The notes under the pieces: model-generated
Seen by the model: only the letters and a program-made list of their open reading frames with translations
Told to the model about the DNA's origin: nothing
Databases searched by the model: none
DNA from: a virus
IMG/VR virus record: IMGVR_UViG_3300009032_000007
Span: 1 to 40,360 of that record
Reading direction: 5' to 3' (one strand)
Length of the DNA stretch: 40,360 nt
Made by a program: the position numbers and the translations under genes
Shown here: piece after piece, positions 1 through 7,903 of the stretch
Numbering within the stretch: position 1 is the stretch's first letter
How the letters are laid out: every line of letters begins with the position of its first letter

Positions 1-1
1 C

Positions 2-808
2 GCGGCCCCTCCCTTCAAGTCGCCCGAAGACGAAGCGAAGGATAAGGCCGAGTCCGAGAAGACCGAGAAGGGCGCGACGATCGATGCCCCCTCGTCGGCC
101 GAGCAGCCGGCTCCCACCGATCCCAAGACGGACGATGTCACGGCCGTCTTGATGGGTCTGGCCAAGGCCTGCGCCAGCACCACCGACGCCATGGCCTCGA
201 CGGTCAAGATGCTCGCCAAGGGCATGACCTCTGGCGACGGCGCCGTCGCCAAGGCCGGTCGGAAGATGGCCAGTGGGCGTCTCTCGATGCTTCAGCAGGC
301 CTACAAAATCTTGTCCGGCCTGCTCCAGGAGCTGGTCGCGGAGAACGGCGGCGACGAGGAAGCTCCCGTCGCGCCCGCGCCCGCCGGAATGCCCGCGCCC
401 GGCGGCAAGGCTGCTCCCGCGGCCATCCCTCCGGCGCCCGCCGGCGCACCGGTCGCGCCCCCGAAGGCGCCTGTCGCCGCGGCCCCCGCCGCGCCGCCCG
501 CGCCCGCGGCGCCCCCGAAGCGGCCCGCGCCCCCCGCGGTGCCCGCGGCGAAGGCCAGCTCTGTCGCGAAGTCCATGGAGTCGCTGCGCAACTTCGTGAA
601 GCCCGTCGCCAAGACCGCGCGCGAGGTGGAGCTGGAGGCGAAGGTCAACAACCTGTCGTCGCAGCTCAAGTCGGTCGCCAAGGAGCGCGGTGGGCAGCCG
701 CGCGCCGGGTCGGTCGACGACATCCCGACGCCTCCCGTCCCGGTGAAGAAGTCGGTCCTGTGGCCCGACGACTTGAGCAAGTCCGCCGCGGAACGCACCG
801 CGAAGTAA
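2..808 (+). CDS. C-terminal part of a capsid protease/scaffold-like protein (5' truncated)
   Basis: The frame is open from the left edge, so the start lies outside the window. The visible part has a charged N-terminal stretch, a helical segment (around 'VLMGLAKACAST'), a long Ala/Pro-rich linker at about 360-560, and a helical, probably coiled-coil C-terminus with 'REVELEAKVNNLSSQL'. It lies 44 bp before the major capsid gene, where tailed phages normally keep the prohead protease and scaffold, and scaffolds are typically helical and of low complexity. No protease catalytic residues are visible here. The scaffold role is inferred from position and composition; the C-terminal extension of an XkdF-like protein is an alternative. 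Confidence 0.6.
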   Translation, partial: AAPPFKSPEDEAKDKAESEKTEKGATIDAPSSAEQPAPTDPKTDDVTAVLMGLAKACASTTDAMASTVKMLAKGMTSGDGAVAKAGRKMASGRLSMLQQAYKILSGLLQELVAENGGDEEAPVAPAPAGMPAPGGKAAPAAIPPAPAGAPVAPPKAPVAAAPAAPPAPAAPPKRPAPPAVPAAKASSVAKSMESLRNFVKPVAKTAREVELEAKVNNLSSQLKSVAKERGGQPRAGSVDDIPTPPVPVKKSVLWPDDLSKSAAERTAK

Positions 809-852
809 CCGATCACACGTCGTCACAGACGTCAGGAAGAGAAGAGTAATCC

Positions 853-1800
853 GTGGCGAACAACATGACCTACATGACCTTCATCGAGAAGGCGGATCTG
901 AGCATCCATAACCTTACGAACGAGGGCGGTTTGCTCGTCCCCGAGCAGGCCCGGGAGTTCATCGAGATCGCGATCGTGGAGAGCGTGTTGCTCAGCATGA
1001 TCACGGTCAAGTCGATGAGCGGCCCGACCTTCGAGCTGTCGAAGATGGGCTTCACGGGGCGCGTGCTCCGTGGTGCGACCGAGAGCCAGGCCCTCGGCGT
1101 GGCGGACCGCTCGAAGCCCGAGCTGGGCAAGGTGCTGCTCCAGACCGTGGAGTTCATCGCCGAAGCCAGGATCCCCTACGGGGCGGTCGAGGACAACGTC
1201 GCTCAGGGCACGTTCGTCGACTACGCAACCAAGCTCCTCGCGCAGGCCGTGGCCCGCGACATGGAAGACGTCGCCGTCAACGGCGACCTGACCTCGTCGG
1301 ACGTCCTCTACAAAAAGATGGACGGATTCCTCAAGCAGATCACGACCCGCGTAATCAACGCCGGTGGCGTGAAGCTGACCAAGAGCGTGTTCGACACCAT
1401 CGTGAAGACGATGCCCTCGCAGTTCTTCCGCGGCGCGAAGAACATGGCGATTTTCACCTCGAAGAACGCCGCGATCGACTACGGCTCTTCGGTCGCGAAC
1501 CGCCAGACGCCCCTCGGCGACAACGCGCTCGTGAAGATGTCCTCCGGCGAGTACATGGGCATCCCCGTCGTGGCGGTGCCGCTCTTCCCCGAGCAGCTCG
1601 GCGTAAACTTGAACGCGACCAACGTGGTCATGGGCGACCCGAAGAACATGGTCGTCGGGATCCAGCGAGAGATCCGGATCGAGACCGACAAGGATATCTC
1701 GGCGCGCGAGTACATCATCGTGGCCACGCTGCGTTTCGACGCGAAGTGGGCCCACGAGCCGGCCGTGGTCAAGGCCACCGGCGTTCTCGCGGCGGCGTAG
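853..1800 (+). CDS. Major capsid protein (HK97-fold type)
   Basis: This 315-residue protein should form the capsid shell. The GTG start is preceded by AGGAAGAG about 6 bases upstream. The N-terminus is helical, followed by 'LLVPEQAREFIEIAIVES' and a segment ending in 'LGVADRSKPELGKVLLQTVE', the usual order of N-arm, E-loop region and P-domain in short HK97-like capsid proteins. 'GIPVVAVPLFPEQLGV' and 'REYIIVATLRFDAKWAHEPA' near the end look like the A-domain and final strands. Size, position after the scaffold-like gene, and the hairpin directly behind it agree with a highly expressed capsid gene. Assignment is by pattern, not by search. Confidence 0.85.
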   Translation: MANNMTYMTFIEKADLSIHNLTNEGGLLVPEQAREFIEIAIVESVLLSMITVKSMSGPTFELSKMGFTGRVLRGATESQALGVADRSKPELGKVLLQTVEFIAEARIPYGAVEDNVAQGTFVDYATKLLAQAVARDMEDVAVNGDLTSSDVLYKKMDGFLKQITTRVINAGGVKLTKSVFDTIVKTMPSQFFRGAKNMAIFTSKNAAIDYGSSVANRQTPLGDNALVKMSSGEYMGIPVVAVPLFPEQLGVNLNATNVVMGDPKNMVVGIQREIRIETDKDISAREYIIVATLRFDAKWAHEPAVVKATGVLAAA

Positions 1801-1820
1801 TCCCGTCCCGGGGGGGACCA

Positions 1821-1845
1821 GGGGCGCTCGCTCGCAGAGCGCCCC
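1821..1845 (+). terminator. Hairpin after the capsid gene
   Basis: A 9-bp stem (GGGGCGCTC / GAGCGCCCC) with a 7-base loop lies 20 bp after the capsid stop codon. A clear T-tract does not follow directly, though TCTTTT appears about 15 bases on. It may reduce transcription past the capsid gene or protect the 3' end of its mRNA. Confidence 0.5.
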
Positions 1846-1902
1846 TTCGAGCCAGAACCATCTTTTCAGCCTGGCATCCAGGCGCTTCTCGGGAGAACGG
1901 TC

Positions 1903-2223
1903 ATGTCGATTTCGCTGCTCACTCTCATCTCCGGCGCCGGCGGGAAGGCCTCTGCTCCGGCGTTCGCCGACCGTGTCAGCTTCGCCGGCGAAGCCTCGTA
2001 CCTGGCCGGCGGAACGACCGGTCTCGCGGCCCGGCTGCATGCGCAGACCGGCGACTCGCGCGCGATCGTCGGTATCGTCTCCGGCGACTGCGGCGTGTAC
2101 ATCGCGCAGTACAACCCGGCCACGGACCTGTTGAAGGTGCGGAAGATCGTCGACGGCACCGAGCCGGCCGATGCCACGGACCTGTCGGCCACCACGTTCA
2201 ACCTCGTGGTCCTGTCGGGCTAA
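1903..2223 (+). CDS. Small capsid-region protein, possibly head decoration
   Basis: This 106-residue protein starts at an ATG preceded by GGGAGA. It is rich in Ala, Gly and Ser with alternating hydrophobic strands ('SRAIVGIVSGDCGVYIAQYN'), suggesting a compact beta fold, and has no signal peptide or membrane segment. Genes just after the capsid gene often encode decoration or head-stabilising proteins, and the hairpin between them would let the two be expressed at different levels. The decoration role is inferred from position only. Confidence 0.7.
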   Translation: MSISLLTLISGAGGKASAPAFADRVSFAGEASYLAGGTTGLAARLHAQTGDSRAIVGIVSGDCGVYIAQYNPATDLLKVRKIVDGTEPADATDLSATTFNLVVLSG

Positions 2224-2266
2224 TCGGCGCCGTCGCGCCCAGACCAGATCACACGGAGGCACTTCG

Positions 2267-3379
2267 ATGGCAAGGCACGGTATCCCGATCAACTTTGGTG
2301 AGGCAGGCGCGTTCTTCGCGCCGGGCGACGGTGCGGGGAAGCCGTGCCTCCCGGATATTCTCATCAGCTTGCTGGCTCGGTTCGCGCCGCCGCAGGCGAC
2401 GACCACGGCGCTCGGGTTGCTCGACACGGACAACCGGTCCGACAGTCAGCTCGCCCTCGTCACCTTCGACGACTCGCTCTGGGTCTACGACGAGCTGAGC
2501 ACGGCTGTCGCAGGCGTGAACGTCGTCGTCCCGAATCCGGCCCCCACGGCTGGTCGCTGGCTCCGGCTCGTCTCGGGCACGGGCACGAGCACCGTGCTCG
2601 GGAGCCCCGCGGCGACGACCGCCGCGCTCACCGCGATCGCTTCGGCGAACCGCGGCGACGGCGAGTTCGTCGGCGTGACGAGCGACAACTCGCTCTGGCA
2701 GTTCAGCGCGGCCAGCTCTGCGGCGGCGGTGACCGGTCTCGTGCTCGTGCCTGACGTCGGCACCGGGCGCTGGTTCCGCGTCGACGCCGCGGATGTCGCG
2801 ATCACCGCGAACATCGCCACGACCACGGCGCTGAAGGGCATCGCCGCGGCGGTTCGCTACGAGGGGCAGCTCGCGCTCGTGCAGGCAGACGGCAGCCTCT
2901 GGCGGTTCGTCAGCGCGTCGACGTCGGCGGATACGACCGAGAGCCTCGTGCTCGTGCCGACCGCCGGCTCGGGGCGCTGGCACCGCGTCGACAAGCACGT
3001 CGATCTGAAGCTCGTGCTCGACCGCACCGCGGCCGACGGCGCCACGCTCTTCACCGTTCCCGTCGGCTTTCGCCTGCGCCCGACGGTCCCCTTCTGGGAG
3101 ATCTCGACGCTGTTCACCACGGCCAACGCTGGCGTCGCGGGGCTCTCGACGAGCAACGCGGCCGGCAGCACCAAGGGCGACCTCCTCGGCGGCGCTGGCC
3201 TCGACGCCGCCGCCTCTCTCACCGCGGGTCTCATCGGCGGAACGGCCGGCACCAAGATCGCGACCGTGACTCCGGGCCTGGTCCTGGTCGCCGGCGACAC
3301 GATCCGCTGGGACAAGACCAACGCCTTCACCGCGGGGGCCGGCTTCGCGCACGTTCCCGTCAACCTCGAAGCGCTGTAG
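2267..3379 (+). CDS. Head fibre/decoration-like protein with three tandem repeats
   Basis: The protein has 370 residues from the ATG at 2267, which follows GGAGG closely; the frame is open upstream but lacks a Shine-Dalgarno site there. Residues about 45-245 hold three repeats of roughly 60 residues, each with 'DSLW' or 'GSLW', a Ser/Thr-rich turn, a 'VLVP' strand and a closing 'GRW-R' motif. The last third is a different beta-rich domain beginning with 'DLKLVLDRTAADGATLFTVP'. Repeats closing in GRWxR are familiar in phage fibre and surface proteins. Together with its place among head genes this suggests a surface-displayed head protein. The exact role is unknown. Confidence 0.7.
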   Translation: MARHGIPINFGEAGAFFAPGDGAGKPCLPDILISLLARFAPPQATTTALGLLDTDNRSDSQLALVTFDDSLWVYDELSTAVAGVNVVVPNPAPTAGRWLRLVSGTGTSTVLGSPAATTAALTAIASANRGDGEFVGVTSDNSLWQFSAASSAAAVTGLVLVPDVGTGRWFRVDAADVAITANIATTTALKGIAAAVRYEGQLALVQADGSLWRFVSASTSADTTESLVLVPTAGSGRWHRVDKHVDLKLVLDRTAADGATLFTVPVGFRLRPTVPFWEISTLFTTANAGVAGLSTSNAAGSTKGDLLGGAGLDAAASLTAGLIGGTAGTKIATVTPGLVLVAGDTIRWDKTNAFTAGAGFAHVPVNLEAL

Positions 3380-3419
3380 CACGCGGGCCCACCCCCCGAG
3401 CCCTGATTCAGGAGACCAA

Positions 3420-3779
3420 ATGGCCAACTCTATCGTTCGTATCAAGCCCTTGAACAAGCGGGATGTCCACGTAATGTGCATCACGTCCAGCGCGTTCACG
3501 TTCACGAGGGCCCGTGGCTGGTACAAGGTGACCGAAGACGTCGCCACCGCCTGCGAGAAGGAGCGCATGAACGACATGGACCCGACCTCGCCGTACGTGT
3601 TCGACGTCTCGACGCCGGATGATGCAAATGAGGTCATGCGCGGCGAGACGCGGTCGGCGGTCGGCACCGCCGACTCGCCGAATGAGCTGGCCGCGGCGTC
3701 GACCGCCGCGACCACGGTCCTGAACGCGCCGGCCGAAGAAAAGGGCCAGGCTCGGGTCGGCAAGCGGCGCGATAGCTGA
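3420..3779 (+). CDS. Small head-region protein of unknown function
   Basis: This 119-residue protein begins at an ATG preceded by CAGGAGACCAA. The first 60 residues look like a small globular domain ('VHVMCITSSAFTFTRARGWYKVTEDVA', here given only as the stretch from 'VHVMCIT' to 'WYKVTED'); the rest is Ala/Thr/Glu-rich, likely disordered, and ends in a basic tail. Its stop overlaps the next start (ATGA), implying translational coupling. It lies in the head-completion block. I do not recognise a family. Confidence 0.65.
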   Translation: MANSIVRIKPLNKRDVHVMCITSSAFTFTRARGWYKVTEDVATACEKERMNDMDPTSPYVFDVSTPDDANEVMRGETRSAVGTADSPNELAAASTAATTVLNAPAEEKGQARVGKRRDS

Positions 3780-4222
3780 TGACCAGCGAGCTTCGTGAGC
3801 TTGCAGCTCAGATGCTCGCTGAGGCTGCCGAGGTGCGGCGAGAGCGTGCCCCTCGTAAAGGGGCACGTCTCGCCGCACCTCGCATCGCCGACGGGCTCAG
3901 CGCCCTGACGCAAGAAGAGCTGGCCCGCCTCATCTCCGATGGGCACATCGCCAGCGAAGTCTCGGAAGCGCTTCGCGCGCTCGACTCAGCTCCCACCGAA
4001 CTACAGCCCGCCCTGATCCGGGTGACGCTCCGGCTCAACGAAGCGATCGCCCGCAGGGTGCACGCGCTCGGCCGAACCTGGGAGCTGACTTCCGCCGAGG
4101 CGCGGGGGCGCGCGTGCGCGCTGACCACCTCGGCCTCGTCGCTGACCGCCATCGCCGACAAGCTCGCGAGCGATTCTCTGATCGCTGCTTCGAGCCCGGC
4201 GCCTTCCCCCTCGCCGACGTAG
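3779..4222 (+). CDS. Helical head-region protein of unknown function
   Basis: The gene overlaps the previous stop codon (ATGA) and encodes 147 mostly helical residues ('ELRELAAQMLAEAAEVRRER', then 'LTQEELARLISDGHIASEV'). The C-terminus is Ser/Pro-rich. About 50 bases inside the gene is a very stable stem-loop (3831-3880), so the mRNA can fold strongly just after initiation. No family was recognised; the position suggests a head-assembly or connector accessory. Confidence 0.6.
   Translation: MTSELRELAAQMLAEAAEVRRERAPRKGARLAAPRIADGLSALTQEELARLISDGHIASEVSEALRALDSAPTELQPALIRVTLRLNEAIARRVHALGRTWELTSAEARGRACALTTSASSLTAIADKLASDSLIAASSPAPSPSPT
3831..3880 (+). repeat. 21-bp stem-loop inside a coding region
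   Basis: Arms 3831-3843 and 3868-3880 (13 bp) continue, past a single bulged G at 3844, into arms 3845-3852 and 3860-3867 (8 bp). The loop is TCGTAAA. Such a stem is far stronger than expected by chance in a coding sequence and sits just after a start codon. Confidence 0.8.
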
Positions 4223-4230
4223 AGGCTTCG

Positions 4231-4500
4231 ATGTCCGAGAAGTTCGACCACTATCAGCAGACCAACCTCGACGCGAACTCGGGCTACAGCCCGTCGGCGC
4301 CTCGCTGGCTCGGGATCCTGACGGTGGCGCCGGCGAACGCCACCTCGCTCACCGGCATCGGGCTGATGACGCTCTACCCGCCGTTGCTCGGCAAAGCGAT
4401 CGAGAACCTGACGCCCACGCGCGTGCTCCTCGTCGCCTCCAGCTACCGCTCCGTCATCCTGATGGTCTCGCCCGAGCGCAGGGTGAAGGTGCTATCTTGA
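4231..4500 (+). CDS. Small head-region protein of unknown function
   Basis: The ATG at 4231 follows AGAGG and gives 89 residues; longer forms starting inside the previous gene are unlikely. The N-terminus is polar, followed by 'APRWLGILTVAPANATSLTG' and a hydrophobic C-terminal half ending in 'RRVKVLS'. It lies 4 bp before the next gene, whose probable promoter (TGC-TATCTT) overlaps its last codons. Function unknown. Confidence 0.55.
   Translation: MSEKFDHYQQTNLDANSGYSPSAPRWLGILTVAPANATSLTGIGLMTLYPPLLGKAIENLTPTRVLLVASSYRSVILMVSPERRVKVLS
4490..4498 (+). promoter_or_regulatory. Extended -10 box before the GTG at 4505
   Basis: TGC-TATCTT ends 6 bases before the GTG start. With start of transcription 6-8 bases after a -10 box, the mRNA would be leaderless or nearly so. 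No -35 match was seen. Confidence 0.45.
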
Positions 4501-4504
4501 GCGC

Positions 4505-4885
4505 GTGCCGACCTTCGCGCTCACCCAAGACGATCTCGATCCGTCGCTGGTCGTTGCGATGCGAAACGCCGACGGCAAGGCCTACGTCCCCCAAGCCGGG
4601 AGCACCGCCACCTTCAAGATGGTCCACCGAGGCACGGGCCTGATCATCACCGGCGCCGCCTCGATCGGCGGCGCGAACGGCGACCAGCTCACCTACGACT
4701 GGCAGGCTGGCCAGACGGCCAAGGTTGGCGAGTACGACGCGCAGTTCAAGGTCTTGGCGCCCGGAGGGCACACGATCAGCTTCCCCACGGCCGTCGGGCA
4801 CTGCGCCTCGGGGCCGGGCTGCCTCGGGCCCGTTGTCGGCGGCGGCTCGCTCGCGCTTATCGTGCAAATCGTCCCGTCGCTGTAG
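4505..4885 (+). CDS. Ig-like phage structural protein (BppU N-terminal-like)
   Basis: This 126-residue protein starts with GTG. Its pattern fits the small Ig-like domain seen at the N-terminus of phage upper-baseplate (BppU) proteins and in stand-alone head-region proteins: 'LVVAMRNADGKAYVPQAGST', then 'QLTYDWQAGQTAKVGEYDAQ', then a 'GHTISFP' strand. A short hydrophobic C-terminal extension follows. It is probably a virion surface or connector accessory protein. The next gene's ribosome site (TAGGAGAT) overlaps its stop codon. Confidence 0.65.
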   Translation: MPTFALTQDDLDPSLVVAMRNADGKAYVPQAGSTATFKMVHRGTGLIITGAASIGGANGDQLTYDWQAGQTAKVGEYDAQFKVLAPGGHTISFPTAVGHCASGPGCLGPVVGGGSLALIVQIVPSL

Positions 4886-4894
4886 GAGATCAGG

Positions 4895-5998
4895 ATGCGC
4901 ATCATCGGTCTGGGCAAGTCGAGCACCCGGCAGATCCCGGTGTTCGACCTCTTCACCATCACAAATGGGCTGATGGTCGATCCCGACTACGTGCAGTTCC
5001 AGATCTTCGACCTGACGACCGAGGACAAAAAAGTCACCCCGGTCCAGGTCTACCCGACGACGCCGGGCAACGCGTCGACCCTCGACCTGAACCCGGTCGA
5101 GCAGGGGGGCCATCGGCTCGGGCTCGCGCACTTCGTGGCGCTCTGGAGCGTGCCCTCGAACGAGCCGGTCGGCTTGCACGAGATCGTCTGGTTCTACGCG
5201 ATCGCCGGCGGGATGGAGGTCGAGGTCCACATCGAGTTCGACGTGGTGAAGGCGCTGGGCGCTGGCATCTACGACGTCTACGCCCTGGTCTCCGACCTGC
5301 GGGCCGAAGACGTGTCGTCCTGCCTGGCGCGGGACATCGACGTCGGTCACCGGCTGATTCTCGCGAAAAAGCTCATCGACGCCATCACGCTGCGGTCGTT
5401 CATCCCGACGTACAAGTCGATCACCCTCGACGGGGTGGGCACGTCCTGCCTCTTCCTGGACGAGGCGATCATCGCCGTCGCGCAGCTCGTGCAAGACGGC
5501 GATGACGTCGACATGTCCGTCGTGAAGGTCGCGAACAGGCACATTACGCAGGGCCTGCTCGCTCCAGACGACCGCAACAACCCCACCATCGAGTTCGCGG
5601 AGTCGCTGCGCTCGCGCCGGCACGTGGGCGTGATCGGCATCGGACCATCCCTGCGCGCGCGCGGCCTGTTCAGGGCGGGGACGCAGAGCGTCAACATCAA
5701 AGGGATCTTCGGCTACACCGATCCGGACCCGGGGTACGCGGTCGGCGTGACGCCCTACATGATCCGGTTCGCGGCGCAGCTCATCGTGATGAGCCAGTTG
5801 CCCAAGCTCGGCGACCTCGACGAGCGATTCAGTCGCCTGAACCACTGGAGGTTCACCGGGGAGACGACCAGGGACCAGAGCTACAGCCTCGGCGCCGGCC
5901 GCCCCGTGTCGACGCTCGACGGCCCGTCGACGGGCGATCCCGAGATCGATGGGATCCTGAAGAGCTTCCTCGCCCCGATGCGGATCCGCACCGTGTGA
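4895..5998 (+). CDS. Probable head-tail adaptor with N-terminal Ig-like domain
   Basis: The protein has 367 residues; the ATG follows TAGGAG closely. Residues about 1-120 resemble a second Ig-like domain ('GLAHFVALWSVPSNEPVGLH'). The middle, from 'DVYALVSDLRAEDV' through a helical stretch to 'SITLDGVGTSCLFLDEAIIA', resembles phage connector (gp6-type adaptor) domains, which attach below the portal. The C-terminal 100 residues ('LSRLNHWRF'-like region, 'GDPEIDGILKSFLAP') are of unknown fold. Placement between capsid and closure/completion genes supports an adaptor role. The domain assignment is by pattern. Confidence 0.6.
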   Translation: MRIIGLGKSSTRQIPVFDLFTITNGLMVDPDYVQFQIFDLTTEDKKVTPVQVYPTTPGNASTLDLNPVEQGGHRLGLAHFVALWSVPSNEPVGLHEIVWFYAIAGGMEVEVHIEFDVVKALGAGIYDVYALVSDLRAEDVSSCLARDIDVGHRLILAKKLIDAITLRSFIPTYKSITLDGVGTSCLFLDEAIIAVAQLVQDGDDVDMSVVKVANRHITQGLLAPDDRNNPTIEFAESLRSRRHVGVIGIGPSLRARGLFRAGTQSVNIKGIFGYTDPDPGYAVGVTPYMIRFAAQLIVMSQLPKLGDLDERFSRLNHWRFTGETTRDQSYSLGAGRPVSTLDGPSTGDPEIDGILKSFLAPMRIRTV

Positions 5999-6069
5999 CA
6001 CTGGTGGCGCGAAGCGTGTGAGGATTCCGCTCATGAACCCGACGCACCGCTCGACGTACCGCTTCCCTC

Positions 6070-6432
6070 GTGACTACGGCGCCATTGGAACAATGGCCGC
6101 GGGATCCCCGCGCCGGCTTCCCTGCGCAGCGGGGCCTATGCCTCGCCGCGGCGCCGCTGGTGATCGAGCTGGCGATCCGCATCGCGACCGACTGGCAGGA
6201 GCGCGACGGCGACTTCGCCCCCTGCGACGAGGCGGCATCTCCGGTCGACGTCGAGGCGCGTGGCGAGGCCAACGTGAAGATGAAGCTGCCCGCTGAAGGG
6301 GCTCTTCAGACACGCGCCGATCACACCTGCGGAGCGCACGCGCCGATCACGCTCGGCGTCGAGCGCACGCGAGAGGCCTACCGGCGCCACCATCTCCCGG
6401 TCTTGCGGCGGGGCCGCCAGGCCGCGCACTGA
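6070..6432 (+). CDS. Unknown head-tail joining region protein; start uncertain
   Basis: The frame encodes 120 residues from GTG 6070. 'LVIELAIRIATDWQERDGDF' looks like a real helical segment; the last 40 residues are basic. There is no Shine-Dalgarno site before the GTG. An ATG at 6033 in another frame does have GAGGA about 9 bases upstream, so the gene may use an unseen start or contain a frameshift between about 6070 and 6130. I do not recognise the family. Confidence 0.5.
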   Translation: MTTAPLEQWPRDPRAGFPAQRGLCLAAAPLVIELAIRIATDWQERDGDFAPCDEAASPVDVEARGEANVKMKLPAEGALQTRADHTCGAHAPITLGVERTREAYRRHHLPVLRRGRQAAH

Positions 6433-6434
6433 TC

Positions 6435-6443
6435 TGGTAGGCT
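6435..6443 (+). promoter_or_regulatory. Extended -10 box TGG-TAGGCT
   Basis: TAGGCT with an upstream TG ends 7 bases before the ATG at 6451. It matches the boxes at 8818 and 27391 in sequence and spacing. Confidence 0.5.
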
Positions 6444-6450
6444 CCGCCGC

Positions 6451-6753
6451 ATGGCACATGCTGACGACCCGCGGGTCACGACCACCGATGGCCCTGCTGA
6501 CCCCGGCGCGCAGGGCCCCGCGCCCGGCCCCGTGAACCCCCTCACGGGGCAGCACGCCTCGTACTGGATCCTCACCCCCGAAGAGCCCGGGTCGACGACC
6601 AGGATGGCGAAGTCGATCGCCGAGACCTACGCGCGCGAGCCGAAGTTCTACGGCGCGACGTTCTGCGTCGCCTGCCAGGTGCACGCGCCCGTCGGGGAAT
6701 TCACCTGGCTCGACGACGCGGGCACTCCGACCGAAGCGCTCGTCGGGAGCTGA
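6451..6753 (+). CDS. Small phage protein with C-x-x-C and 'PVGEF' motif
   Basis: This 100-residue protein has a Pro/Gly-rich N-terminus and a conserved-looking C-terminal block 'FCVACQVHAPVGEFTWLDD' ending in 'LVGS'. A C-x-x-C followed by H-x-P-V-x-E-F-x-W and a final VGS is a pattern I associate with small uncharacterised proteins in many phages. One CxxC alone is not a complete zinc site unless the His takes part or the protein pairs with itself. The start follows a TAGGCT box by 7 bases and no Shine-Dalgarno site is visible. Confidence 0.65.
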   Translation: MAHADDPRVTTTDGPADPGAQGPAPGPVNPLTGQHASYWILTPEEPGSTTRMAKSIAETYAREPKFYGATFCVACQVHAPVGEFTWLDDAGTPTEALVGS

Positions 6754-6759
6754 GCGCGC

Positions 6760-7245
6760 ATGACCCGCGGGCGGCTGATTCGCTGGTTCATCGCCGAGAT
6801 CGCGCAGCTCGACACGGCGGCCACCGCTGCCGCCGGCGGCTACGACGAAGTCTTCCGCACGATGAACGTCACGATGCAGGACGGCGTGCGCAACAACGGG
6901 CGCAAAGAGAAGCTGATCCGGCTGCGGTGCCAGGTTGAGCCAGCGGATAACGAGCGCCAGCATCAGGCGCCGCACGGCGATATCCCGGTCCGGAAGATGG
7001 ATCTGGTCTTTCTGATCCCAGACCTGGAGCAGCTCGGGCTCGTGGACCCGACGACCGGCGACCCCCTGCTTCGGAAAAACGACCGCCTCGTCGCGCTCTA
7101 CACGAAGACATGCAAGCTGGTGCAGGCCTTCGGGGATCCTCCGGGGATGTACGCGCAGCACGTTGACGCGCGCGCCTACGGCCTCGGTAGCATGCGAAAC
7201 CTCGTCGTCGTCACCTTTCAGGATAGGCCGCAGGGGCAGCGGTAA
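6760..7245 (+). CDS. Probable head-closure/neck protein
   Basis: The 161-residue product begins 'MTRGRLIRWFIAEIAQLDTA' and has a beta-rich middle ('LIRLRCQVEP', 'KMDLVFLIPDLEQLGLVD') and a C-terminal strand region 'LVVVTFQDRP'. Size and position, between the adaptor-like gene and a gp10/gpS-like completion gene, fit a head-closure or neck protein. The stop overlaps the next ATG by one base (TAATG), so translation is probably coupled. The assignment rests on gene order. Confidence 0.55.
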   Translation: MTRGRLIRWFIAEIAQLDTAATAAAGGYDEVFRTMNVTMQDGVRNNGRKEKLIRLRCQVEPADNERQHQAPHGDIPVRKMDLVFLIPDLEQLGLVDPTTGDPLLRKNDRLVALYTKTCKLVQAFGDPPGMYAQHVDARAYGLGSMRNLVVVTFQDRPQGQR

Positions 7246-7820
7246 TGGGTATCGAGTTCATCGGCTGGGACGAGGCCGCCAAGATCCTCAAGGCGCTCCC
7301 GGATGCCTCGAAAGAGGCGATGGACCAAGCGATGAAAGAAGAGGCCGAGTTCATGCAGGCTCGCCTCGTCGCCAAGCTGGAGGCGGGGGTATCGCCGTCG
7401 CGCTCGGCGCTGAGCGTCGCGCTCGGCAACACCGGCCCCCCGCTCGCGGGGCTCGCGCCCTACGTGATCGTGAAGAAGGTCGGCGACGCGTACATCGTCG
7501 GCATCGAGCCCAAGGGCGGCAGTTCGGGCTACTCGATGGCCGACATCGCCGCGGCGAACGAGGAGGGGCGCTCCTATACGACGCAGATGTCCGACAAGCA
7601 GCGGCGCTGGTTCTTCGCCAAGCTGCGTGATGCGGGCCTGTCGAAGCCGCGGATCCGTGGGAAGCAGCCGCCCTCCTCGGCCGGTACCGTCTTTCACGTG
7701 ACGATCCCCAAGCGGGCCTGGCTCCAGCCGACCGTCGACAAGTACGCAGAGCCGGCCGCGGTCTCAACGCGCGTGACGGCGACCGTTGCCGAGGTGCTCC
7801 GCAAGAAGTTCGGGTGGTGA
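7245..7820 (+). CDS. Tail completion/virion morphogenesis protein (HK97 gp10/gpS-like)
   Basis: The protein has 191 residues. The N-terminus has a long helix ('AMDQAMKEEAEFMQARLVAK'), typical of HK97 gp10-like proteins. The middle 'SDKQRRWFFAKLRDAGLSKP' resembles the phage virion morphogenesis (P2 gpS) pattern, and the C-terminus 'VFHVTIPKRAWLQPTVDKYA' matches their closing strand and helix. Such proteins complete the tail end that docks on the head. The TAATG junction couples it to the gene before. Confidence 0.7.
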   Translation: MGIEFIGWDEAAKILKALPDASKEAMDQAMKEEAEFMQARLVAKLEAGVSPSRSALSVALGNTGPPLAGLAPYVIVKKVGDAYIVGIEPKGGSSGYSMADIAAANEEGRSYTTQMSDKQRRWFFAKLRDAGLSKPRIRGKQPPSSAGTVFHVTIPKRAWLQPTVDKYAEPAAVSTRVTATVAEVLRKKFGW

Positions 7821-7847
7821 CGCCGCGCTCGGATATACGGAAGCGTA

Positions 7848-7876
7848 TTGCGTGGACGGTGGCCGCCGAGTAGCCT
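7848..7876 (+). promoter_or_regulatory. Possible sigma70-like promoter
   Basis: TTGCGT (7848-7853), 17 bases, then TAGCCT (7871-7876) lie in the 83-bp gap before the gene at 7904. The match is modest. A strong AAGGAGGT (7891-7898) follows, so unlike other boxes here this mRNA would have a leader. Confidence 0.35.
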
Positions 7877-7903
7877 TCGCCCTCTTCTCCAAGGAGGTCC
7901 CCG

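Noticed and set aside
832-3946. Long open frames on the minus strand (about 530-565 residues) opposite the capsid and head genes
   Set aside because: They are Arg/Glu/Asp-rich translations of the antisense of GC-rich coding DNA, lack ribosome sites and overlap well-supported genes.
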